Assembly: GCA_947467375.1 (NCBI GenBank)
Contig: CANIHL010000005.1
Coordinates: forward strand, 1-44,940
DNA from: Acidimicrobiaceae bacterium
Lineage (GTDB): Bacteria; Actinomycetota; Acidimicrobiia; Acidimicrobiales; Ilumatobacteraceae
DNA length: 44,940 bases
Direction of reading: 5' to 3'
Shown: piece after piece, positions 7,959-15,200 of the stretch
Layout: the number at the start of each line of letters is the position of its first letter
How positions within the stretch are numbered: position 1 is the stretch's first letter
The notes under the pieces: generated by a model
The model's input: only the letters and a program-made list of their open reading frames with translations
What the model was told of the DNA's origin: nothing
The model's database searches: none
Position numbers and translations under genes: made by a program

Positions 7959-8126
7959 TCATTTCTTGCGTTGAAACCTGAGAGCGTCAATAGCTGTGCC
8001 TACACACATAAGAACCGAAACAGTTAGAAACACACCAGCAAAGCCAAGTGGAGTTCTTGGTGCACCTAACGAACCTGAAAGTCCTAAGCCACCCAATATG
8101 AGTGTCCAAAAATATCGCTCCTTCAT
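7959..8126 (-). CDS. Small two-helix membrane protein (55 aa, missed by the ORF track)
   Basis: On the minus strand an ATG at 8126 opens a 55-codon frame ending TGA at 7959. The product begins MKERYFWTLILGGLG and ends ALRFQRKK. It has two hydrophobic stretches (about 6-20 and 28-47) separated by a short APRTP turn, and a positively charged end, so a hairpin membrane protein is predicted. No strong ribosome-binding site precedes it, so it could be leaderless. The composition looks more protein-like than the antisense 68-aa plus-strand frame. Function unknown. Confidence 0.45.
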   Translation of the reverse strand: MKERYFWTLILGGLGLSGSLGAPRTPLGFAGVFLTVSVLMCVGTAIDALRFQRKK

Positions 8127-8436
8127 GAGATGGCACGATAGCGGATATGGAATAGCAAGAGTTTCACAATCTAAGTGTTACCTAAAAGTAAGAGATGAAT
8201 AAAGTTTTGTACCACAATGACAGGGTGTTTTTGAAACATGGAGATACTCCACCAATGTGGTCATTGAGGTAGAAACAACCGTTTTCCAGAAACGGGATCT
8301 GATTGATAGCGAGCAGACTCTGAAAAGGCTGCGGATGCAAATTCATGCTGATCACTTGCCTCAATTCGAGCTTTTCCTATGCACTTGACGGACGCTAGTA
8401 TTGGGGCGCAAACTCGAAACGCAAGAATGAAACTGC

Positions 8437-8466
8437 TTGTTTTCGCCGTTTGAGCAGAGCTTTAAA
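8437..8466 (+). promoter_or_regulatory. tRNA-type promoter carried at the right end of element 1
   Basis: TTGTTT (8437-8442) and TTTAAA (8461-8466) are 18 nt apart, and the first box lies 38 nt before the tRNA-like GGGG at 8475. The intact tRNA at 27511 has the same cTTGTTT box 39 nt upstream although the surrounding sequence differs. The promoter would now transcribe the tRNA stump and run on into the integrase gene at 8646. Confidence 0.5.
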
Positions 8467-8470
8467 CGGC
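8445..8470. repeat. 7-bp inverted repeat beside attachment-site copy 2
   Basis: GCCGTTT and AAACGGC are perfect arms with a 12-nt spacer. They overlap the candidate promoter and end 4 nt before the tRNA fragment. This could be an operator or an accessory recombination site. Confidence 0.5.
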
Positions 8471-8474
8471 TTCT

Positions 8475-8615
<141 letters not shown>

Positions 8616-8620
8616 TGCTT

Positions 8621-8637
8621 CTCCTTATATATAGGAG
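8621..8637 (+). promoter_or_regulatory. Hairpin covering the integrase ribosome-binding site
   Basis: CTCCT and AGGAG pair around the loop TATATAT, and AGGAG is the Shine-Dalgarno sequence for the ATG at 8646. The remnant integrase at 3566 has an analogous hairpin, so restrained translation of integrase in read-through transcripts is plausible. Confidence 0.55.
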
Positions 8638-8645
8638 TAAACGTG

Positions 8646-9419
8646 ATGAAACAGCTTGTTGATGAATTTACTGCCGATTGGCTTCTCGCACAGCGAGCAA
8701 AAACAACCATAAAAATGTATGCGTCCTACCTTGGAAACCTTTTTGCGATTCATGAAGACCCAACTTTTGTGCAAACGAAACAATGGATTGGGTTGACAGA
8801 TTCTCCATCAGTGCGTCGAAAGAAAAGCCAAGCGGTTCGCGCATTTGGGAAGTGGGCGCAACTTAATGGGATTGACGTTTTTGGTTGGTGGAAAGCGGTT
8901 CCCGTTGCTAAGGAAGGAGTTTCACCACAGTTGACCGTGACCGAAGAAATGTATGTCGAAGCAAAACTGAAGGTAACAACAGCCCGTGACCAGGCATTGA
9001 TTGAAGTCCTGTGGTCTTCGGGTTTGCGTCGTAGTGAAATCGCTCGTCTCAATGTTGAAGACATCAATTTCGTAGAGGGTTTCCTTGTAATTCGACAAAC
9101 CAAAACTGGGAATCCAAGAATTGCCCCAATTTCTCCAACGGCTCGACGCGCGTTAATTAAGCATCTTGGGAAAAGAGGCGAAGGTTCGGTATTCAAACTC
9201 AATTCCAATTCAATTCGCATTCGTCTGCGACGCTTAGGTTTGCCATCTGCACATGCATGGCGTCGGGGTTGGGCGGTGCACTCGTTACGAAGCGGTGTTT
9301 CAGAAGTCTCAGTCCGCTCTGCTGCGGGTTGGTCAAGTGGAACAATGGTTGCTCGTTATACCAAGGCACTATCAGGTGAGTTAGCCGTAGAAGAGTTTCA
9401 TCGAAGCTGGCTGATGTAG
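8646..9419 (+). CDS. Tyrosine recombinase/integrase of element 2
   Basis: Protein of 257 aa from the ATG at 8646; the track start at 8613 is an upstream TTG, and AGGAG precedes the ATG. Residues 1-90 are the SAM-like core-binding domain, the rest the catalytic domain. Visible catalytic residues are Arg in SGLRRSEIARL, Lys in RQTKTGN, HxxR in HAWRRGW plus a second Arg in SLRSG, Trp in AGWSSG at the His/Trp position, and the nucleophile Tyr in VARYTK. At 257 aa it is short and lacks an N-terminal arm-binding domain, like XerC/D-type enzymes. It lies 115 nt after the tRNA fragment and presumably recombines within the tRNA-Ala 5' half. Its paralogue at 3566 is truncated. Confidence 0.93.
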   Translation: MKQLVDEFTADWLLAQRAKTTIKMYASYLGNLFAIHEDPTFVQTKQWIGLTDSPSVRRKKSQAVRAFGKWAQLNGIDVFGWWKAVPVAKEGVSPQLTVTEEMYVEAKLKVTTARDQALIEVLWSSGLRRSEIARLNVEDINFVEGFLVIRQTKTGNPRIAPISPTARRALIKHLGKRGEGSVFKLNSNSIRIRLRRLGLPSAHAWRRGWAVHSLRSGVSEVSVRSAAGWSSGTMVARYTKALSGELAVEEFHRSWLM

Positions 9420-9501
9420 TTTGGAGCGCAAGACGGATAACTTGCAGTACAAATAGGAATGTGGAGCGATAGCTGCTCTCTGGAAAAGGTGATGGTGTCA
9501 A

Positions 9502-10374
9502 ATGGCTGATGTACCAAATTTGAATGAGAGCAACGAAAATTCCTGGACAACTTCAGTTGTGGAAGTTGCTTCAGGAGATATCGAAGCAAAGTCACAGAGA
9601 ATTGTAAAAGTTGCAATTCTTGTTTCGGTATTTTCACTACTTGTTGCCGGTTTTTCACTCCTAAAGACTCAGAGTGTTGAATCAAAATCATCGGGTTTGA
9701 TTGCCGACCCTGCCAACACAGAAGGTATTGACCTTTTTCAACCACCAAAAGACCTCCCAAGTTTTATTGCAACAGTTGAAGAATCAGTCGTTGCTATCGA
9801 GTGCGAAGGAAACGAAGAGGGAATATGGACTTATGGAACTGGTTTCGTCGCAGCATTTGAGCCCGAAACCGATGGTTTCGAGTCGGTCATAGTCACGAAC
9901 CATCATGTGATTGAAGATTGTATTGATTCTGGCAACGAACTAATCGTGCTAACCGGCGCTGACCAAACTGGAGCACCTCGTGTAAATCTTCTTCGATGGG
10001 ATGAGGAAAATGACCTCGCAGTAATCGAAGTCGATGAACTTCTTCCAGGCCTAGTTTCAGCCGAAACCTTTGCGTCGCGTGGTTGGTGGTCCATGGCTAT
10101 TGGGAATCCGCTTGAAACAGATTTTGAAGAAACTATTGTCCTTTACAACTCAACAACCTTTGGCTACATCTCCTATGTATTAGATGGAAAGTGGAATTAC
10201 ACATCAGCCACCATTAATGGGGGGAATTCTGGAGGACCTTTGGTTAACAGCAGGGGAGAGTTGATTGGCATTAATACTCTTGCTGCAGCAAGTACGGAGG
10301 GTGGAGTTTGGAACATTGCAGTCGATTCAGACATCTTGTGCGAAAAGATTTTCACCGATTGTGCCACTGACTAA
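9502..10374 (+). CDS. Membrane-anchored HtrA/trypsin-like serine protease without PDZ domain
   Basis: Protein of 290 aa. An N-terminal cytosolic tail of about 35 residues precedes one transmembrane helix (VKVAILVSVFSLLVAGF), so the protease domain faces outside. The S1C triad is intact: His in TNHHVIEDC, Asp in NDLAVIEVD and Ser in GGNSGGPLV. The protein ends soon after the protease domain (LCEKIFTDC), so no PDZ domain is present. Cysteine pairs could form disulfides. It follows the integrase by 82 nt. HtrA proteins cleave misfolded envelope proteins; a role in processing the exported cargo of the island is a guess. Confidence 0.88.
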   Translation: MADVPNLNESNENSWTTSVVEVASGDIEAKSQRIVKVAILVSVFSLLVAGFSLLKTQSVESKSSGLIADPANTEGIDLFQPPKDLPSFIATVEESVVAIECEGNEEGIWTYGTGFVAAFEPETDGFESVIVTNHHVIEDCIDSGNELIVLTGADQTGAPRVNLLRWDEENDLAVIEVDELLPGLVSAETFASRGWWSMAIGNPLETDFEETIVLYNSTTFGYISYVLDGKWNYTSATINGGNSGGPLVNSRGELIGINTLAAASTEGGVWNIAVDSDILCEKIFTDCATD

Positions 10375-10441
10375 CGAACCAGAGTGAACCTTTTCGTAAT
10401 GCCGAAGGTTTGGGGTATTCAGCTACATAAGCGAACCCAAA

Positions 10442-10891
10442 TCAGTTGGTTGCGTTTCCAAATTCTTCAACAAACTCTGCATAGTCTTCATCAAAAATCC
10501 GAAGCACCTTTTCGGTAATTGTGTCAGACAATTCATCTACGTAGAAAGGTGCAAGTCGAAGTCGGATGATAAATGAACCATTGTGAATAATGGGTAATTC
10601 GGTATCTGGGTCGTAAAGAACAGTTGCAACAGTTAGGTGGTCTTCCTCGTTCCAATCGTTTGCCACCAAATGCGGGTTGCCAGAAATTTCAATAAATGAT
10701 TGAATACTGAAGTCCTCGAAATAAGGTCCGCCGTATCCAAGCGGAATAATCCAGAAATGCTCTTCGCCAGCTGTGATTGTTATTGAGCTGTATTCACCAA
10801 ATGTCTCGTCAATTTCTGTAGATAATTCGGCCTCATAGTCAAGCTCTTGAATGACGTTTAGAAGTTCGGGTGCAGTTAATAGTGCGCTCAT
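10442..10891 (-). CDS. YbjN-domain-like protein, copy A
   Basis: Acidic protein of 149 aa with no signal peptide. It shares N-terminal TAPELLN and central NPHLVANDWNEE with the protein at 24064 (TADELLN and NPYHVANEWNQK), so the two are paralogues. The N(D/E)WN motif followed by beta strands resembles the YbjN/type III secretion chaperone-like fold; the biochemical role of that family is unclear. The start codon at 10891 lies 1 nt after the stop of the 58-aa zinc-ribbon ORF on the same strand, which suggests translational coupling. Confidence 0.6.
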   Translation of the reverse strand: MSALLTAPELLNVIQELDYEAELSTEIDETFGEYSSITITAGEEHFWIIPLGYGGPYFEDFSIQSFIEISGNPHLVANDWNEEDHLTVATVLYDPDTELPIIHNGSFIIRLRLAPFYVDELSDTITEKVLRIFDEDYAEFVEEFGNATN

Positions 10892-10892
10892 T

Positions 10893-11069
10893 TCAGTTCT
10901 CCCTTGGAATGTCTGTTTGGGATTTAATCATTTCGATGGTTCTTTGTGAATGTATAGCAGGGTTGTTGCACAGTGGTTTAGTGGTGACATTTATGTGCAG
11001 CAAGATTGATGCACCACAAACTGGACAGACGTGCAGGTCATTTATGGCTGCGTTTTTCGGTTTAGGCAT
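10893..11069 (-). CDS. Small zinc-ribbon-like protein (58 aa, missed by the ORF track)
   Basis: An ATG at 11069 on the minus strand, preceded by AAAGGAA at good spacing, opens a 58-codon frame that stops TGA at 10893. The next ATG, of the YbjN-like gene, is only 1 nt away. The product contains HVCPVCGAS and a later single Cys (PLCNN), a half zinc-knuckle pattern that could bind zinc alone or as a dimer. The overlap with the plus-strand 98-aa frame is best resolved in favour of this one, because it has a ribosome-binding site, a motif and a coupled partner. Function unknown. Confidence 0.55.
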   Translation of the reverse strand: MPKPKNAAINDLHVCPVCGASILLHINVTTKPLCNNPAIHSQRTIEMIKSQTDIPREN

Positions 11070-11147
11070 GCTTGTTTCCTTTGCTTTAGATGTTTGGGTC
11101 GGAAACTATAAGCAGCCCTGTCATGTGGTTTGCAACTCTAAGTTAAG

Positions 11148-11174
11148 TTTGGTACCTACTACGTAGGTACCAAA
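11148..11174. repeat. 27-bp near-perfect palindrome, candidate operator
   Basis: TTTGGTACCTAC and GTAGGTACCAAA are perfect 12-bp arms separated by TAC. It sits between divergent transcription units, about 80 nt before the TTGACA promoter at 11251. It could be an operator bound by an island regulator, or a hairpin or cruciform-forming site. The central TACGTA is an alternating pyrimidine-purine run, which makes a link with the adjacent Z-alpha-like protein tempting but untested. Confidence 0.6.
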
Positions 11175-11250
11175 AAAGTTTTCAGATAAGAAGAATTGCT
11201 TGATTCTCTAGACAATAAGTAGAAACCACTTGGACAAATTGAAAGAGAGT

Positions 11251-11279
11251 TTGACAATCATGGTTTCACTCAGTAGAAC
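11251..11279 (+). promoter_or_regulatory. Promoter of the Z-alpha/GIY-YIG/methyltransferase/helicase block
   Basis: A consensus -35 box TTGACA (11251-11256) is followed after 17 nt by TAGAAC (11274-11279), a 4-of-6 match to TATAAT. The first gene starts at 11313 behind GGAGGA. This is the best sigma70-like promoter I can see in the island and probably drives the genes from 11313 onward. Confidence 0.6.
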
Positions 11280-11312
11280 TACGAGCAAGAACTGTCAATC
11301 AGGAGGAAGACA

Positions 11313-11510
11313 ATGAATGAAGAAGAACTCATCACTCGACTCGAAACAGAATTAAAGGCAACACCGAATCAAACTGCGAGACAGTTAGCACGTACCATCG
11401 GAGCACCAAAAACTGTGCTCAATCCACTTCTATACAGAATTGAGAAATTCGTGCAAGATGGTTCAAAACGTCCTCTCTGGAGATTAAAAGAGAGTCCAGA
11501 GAGTAACTAG
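11313..11510 (+). CDS. Z-alpha-like winged-helix protein (65 aa)
   Basis: A single small winged helix. TARQLARTIGAPK matches helix 2 and the turn of a wHTH, and LNPLLYRIEKF looks like recognition helix 3. The segment GSKRPLWRL looks like the wing. The order Lys, Asn, Leu-Tyr, Pro-Leu-Trp is that of the Z-DNA/Z-RNA-contacting residues of Z-alpha domains as I recall them from ADAR1 and ZBP1. A generic wHTH repressor is the alternative. GGAGGA lies just before the ATG. The GIY-YIG gene follows 26 nt later. In this position it may sense unusual nucleic acid or regulate the operon. The similarity is from memory and needs a profile search. Confidence 0.65.
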   Translation: MNEEELITRLETELKATPNQTARQLARTIGAPKTVLNPLLYRIEKFVQDGSKRPLWRLKESPESN

Positions 11511-11536
11511 TAAACCCTCAATCAAGAAATTCCTGA

Positions 11537-12196
11537 ATGATGGTCGAAAATCAGAAAGCTCAAAAGAGTAAAGGAACGCCATACAACTTGTTTGTTGTTG
11601 AGCTGAAGGAACTTAAAGGCCGAAGTGCTGATAAGCCACACCTATACGTAACATTGACTTCGTCAACTACCAAACTTGCATTTCGCCGACTTCTTGAAGG
11701 CAAAGGTCCAACTTGGGTGCAGGGCAAAGTCGAAAAACTTAGAACTGACCTGATACCTAACTATCGCGAGACGAACAATAGGGAGGTAGCAGAAAAGCGT
11801 CTCGGAAAGTTAAAAATTGACTTATCAAAACAGGGTTTCGGCGTAAATGGTGACTCGACTGTATGGGTCGTGTATGTACTTGACATTGACCCAAATATTG
11901 AACCAAAGATTCTTGACTTAGGGAAAAAAGGGAAAGCAATTTACGTCGGTCAAACGTCAACAACCAGGGAACTTCGTGCTGAACAACACGCTGGAAAACC
12001 AAGTAAATCAGGAAAGCACATTGGTTCACGAAAAACCAAAGGAAGAAACCCGGTCCTTAATCTGCATTTGAGTCCCACAAAAGAGATGTATACAAAAGAA
12101 GACGCGCTTGCCTTTGAGACAGAGACCCACAAGAGGTTGGAGGAAATGGGTTACAGAGTGCTTGGGGATGTTCAAGATGGCAACAAAAGTGACTAA
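11537..12196 (+). CDS. GIY-YIG nuclease-like protein with degenerate N-terminal repeat
   Basis: Protein of 219 aa, cytosolic. The C-terminal half (about 108-215) fits the GIY-YIG fold: WVVYVLDI for the first strand, AIYVGQTS for the YIG strand, an Arg in RELRAEQHAG, and Glu in AFETETHKRLEEMGY as the metal-binding residue. The N-terminal half shows the same order in weakened form: LFVVELKE, HLYVTLTSS, Arg in FRRLLEG, and VAEKRLGKLKIDLSKQGF. This suggests an internal duplication whose first copy lost the Gly of the motif. The ATG at 11537 has no good ribosome-binding site, so coupling to the upstream gene is possible. It may be the nicking or cleaving arm of the downstream methyltransferase-helicase pair. 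Confidence 0.72.
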   Translation: MMVENQKAQKSKGTPYNLFVVELKELKGRSADKPHLYVTLTSSTTKLAFRRLLEGKGPTWVQGKVEKLRTDLIPNYRETNNREVAEKRLGKLKIDLSKQGFGVNGDSTVWVVYVLDIDPNIEPKILDLGKKGKAIYVGQTSTTRELRAEQHAGKPSKSGKHIGSRKTKGRNPVLNLHLSPTKEMYTKEDALAFETETHKRLEEMGYRVLGDVQDGNKSD

Positions 12197-12271
12197 ATCC
12201 CTTGGTACACCCTTGGACTAGTTTTGTGGTGTGAAGACTATGTCGTTCAGCGGTCAGAGCCGTAAGCCATT

Positions 12272-15200
12272 ATGACTATTTCGCTGAAGGGTAAAAGTAA
12301 AATTGCGTGGGTTCGTCCGGACGGATGTCCTGCCGGATTCGAGCCATCCGAGGTTGTCGTTGGTAATAGCGACGTTGGAGGGATGGCTCTTGAAATCGCC
12401 ATTACTAAATGGTCCAAGAATGAACCTCCTACTCGTGAGGCGCTCACACGTCTTCATACTCTTCGAACCAATAAGCGAGCAACGCCTGTTGTCTTGGTCG
12501 TCGAGTTTGATGGCGGCGGAACTCTCGTCTTTGGTCCTAATACTGCTTCTGCTCCAGTTGGCCCACTACCGATAGAGCAGACCCAACGTGTAGTCCAAGC
12601 AGCGCTCGATGAGCCAACAGTTATTGCGGCGCGTAATCGACTAGCTGGACTAGTGCAATCGATTGATTCAACATCAATGCCAGGAGTGAAGAACTCTGGA
12701 CTATTCGCAAATCATGAACTTCGTGTTGGTGTACCTCAGCGTGCAGATTGGGCTGATGCATGTACTGCATCATCTCCGATGTTGCCACTTAAAGGTAAAG
12801 AATTAATTGAAAAACTTGGTTTCCAAACTGGTCAATTCGGAGCGCACGCATTATTGCTAACGGGAGATGGACCCAAAGCAGAAGCAATTGCTGTCTTGCT
12901 CGATGACCGAGAAGCTTTCGATGCAGATTCACCTCGCTTTACGGTGTCGCCAGTCGCTTATGGATTGAACATGGCAGAAAAGCAGGGTGTCCCATGGCTC
13001 ATCATGGTGCGCGGTAGCCAGATTCGCCTCTATTCATCACGTAAAGATTTTGGTGTCGGTCGCAAAGGCTTAGCTGAAACTTTCTTTGAAGTTGACTTGC
13101 CGCAACTCACAGCCTCAAATTCCGGCTATTTGCAACTCATATTTTCGGCCAAGGCACTAGCGGAGGGTGGCACAACCTATGAGATTTTGAAGTCAAGCAC
13201 GCAGTACGCAGTTGCGCTCGGTGAACGATTGCGCGACAAGGTGTATGAGGAAATCATCCCTGAACTTTCTGTGTCCGTTGCAGATGCCTTAGTCGAAAAT
13301 GGTTATGAAATGGATGCCGCGGGCTTGGACCTCGCGTACCAGCTAACACTTCGAGTGTTTTTCCGCATGTTGTTCCAGGTGTATGCAGAAGACCGGAAGC
13401 TACTTCCATACGGTGAAAACACGAAGTACGACCGAAACGCTATAAAAACTGTTGCCAAAGACCTTGCTGAAAATCCTGAACAGATTTTTGACGAAAACTC
13501 CACATCACTTTGGGATGACTTGGCCCAAGTATGGCGAGTTATTGATTCGGGTGATAAAGCCTGGGGTGTTCCTGCCTATAACGGTGGTCTGTTCGCAAGC
13601 GATTCAGAGCTAAGCGAGCACGGAGCAATTCTTAAAGATGTACATATAACTAATGATGTGATGGGCCCGGTCCTTAGGGCGTTGTTACTCGACGATTCAG
13701 ACGATGGCACTATTGGTCCAGTTGACTTCCGTTCGCTGAGTGTGCGCGAATTCGGAACCATTTACGAAGGACTTCTTGAATCAAGTCTTGGCCTTGCTGA
13801 GGTTGATTTAACTCTTGACGAAGATGGAACTTGGATTCCAGCGAAGAAGAAAGACGAAATCTACGCTGAAGCTGGTCAGGTGTACTTCCATAACACCAGC
13901 GGCCAACGCAAAGGCACTGGCTCTTACTTCACCCCTTCGTTTGTGGTCGAACATCTTCTTGAACGTTCACTTGACCCTGCTCTCGACTCGCATCTTGCTC
14001 AAGTTGCGGAACTCATGCAGAAAGGCGACCACGCAGGAGCGGCAGAAAAGTTCTTTGACTTCCGCGTCGCAGACCTCGCTATGGGCTCAGGACATTTCCT
14101 TACATCTGCCATCGACCACATTGAACAAAAAATGGCGGCGTTCTTGGCAGAAGATGGTCAATCTATTCCTGGTGTTGCAGCTGAGTTGCTAAAACTGGAA
14201 AACGCAGCTCAAGAAGCACTTGGCGAAGATTCTGTTGAACTTGAACGCTCATCACTTTTGAGGCGTCAAATTGCACGTCGCTGCATATATGGACTCGACA
14301 TCAACCCAATTGCTGTTGAACTCGCACGTGTTTCAATTTGGATTCACACATTCGTTCGTGGGCTTCCAATGTCAAGCCTCGACCACAATCTTGTCTGCGC
14401 GAACAGCCTTACTGGAATTGGAAGCGTCGATGAAGCGTTAGATGTGCTCGTTCCTGGTCGCAAGGGTCAAATGACATTGTTTGATGAGCCAATTGAGAGA
14501 GCGCTCGAAAGTGCACGGACAGTTTTGGTCGATGCTGCACTTCTTGCCGAAGCGACTAAAGACGAAACACGCGCAGCATCACGAGCGGCAAAGAAAGCTT
14601 ACAAAGATGCCGAAAAAGCACGTTTGCTTTTTGATGCAGCTGTGCTGAACCGAATTGGCCGTTCTGGCCTCGTAGCAGCAGTGGACCCTGATGCAATCGC
14701 AAAGCTTGCTGCAATGCCTATTGCGCAGGAAGCGATATCTCCGTTGAAACCGGCTCACATGCCAGCACTATTTCCAGAAGTATTCCTCAGGGAGAATGGA
14801 GGATTTGACGTTCTTGTTGGTAATCCACCGTGGGAAGAAATAATGGTGGAAGAACCAAAGTATTGGCTACGTGCTCAGCCTGGCCTTTTAGGTATGAATG
14901 CTGCAGACCTGAAAGCAGCAATAGTTTCGTTGCGCAAGAAGCGTCCGGAACTTCTTGCTGGGCTTGAAATTGAAATTGAAATTGCAGCAAATATTCGGAA
15001 AGTCCTTTTGGCTGGTCCATTCCCAGGATTAGGCACTGGGGATATCGACCTATATCGCGTGTTTGCTTGGCGGAATTGGCAATTGTTGCGCTCAGGAGGT
15101 CGTTTAGGAGCCGTGTTTCCAAGAACGCTGCTGAACGCGGCTGGGAATGCGCCATGGCGTGAGATTGTGCTTAGCAATGGCGAAGTAAGTGTTGTAAACA

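Larger units (their letters stand above)
8127..8474. other. Right end of element 1 without recognised genes
   Basis: This stretch holds no ORF I trust. It contains two related inverted repeats, CCGTTT/AAACGG at 8279-8295 and GCCGTTT/AAACGGC at 8445-8470, and a promoter-like TTGTTT/TTTAAA pair just before the tRNA fragment at 8475. As the element end, it probably carries recombinase or accessory-factor sites plus the tRNA promoter. Confidence 0.55.

Noticed and set aside
7996-8202. 68-aa plus-strand ORF
   Set aside because: Proline-rich shadow with no ribosome-binding site, antisense to a better small membrane-protein frame.
10870-11166. 98-aa plus-strand ORF with hydrophobic stretches
   Set aside because: It overlaps the minus-strand zinc-ribbon ORF, which has a ribosome-binding site, a Cys motif and coupling to the next gene. 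The plus frame has none of these.
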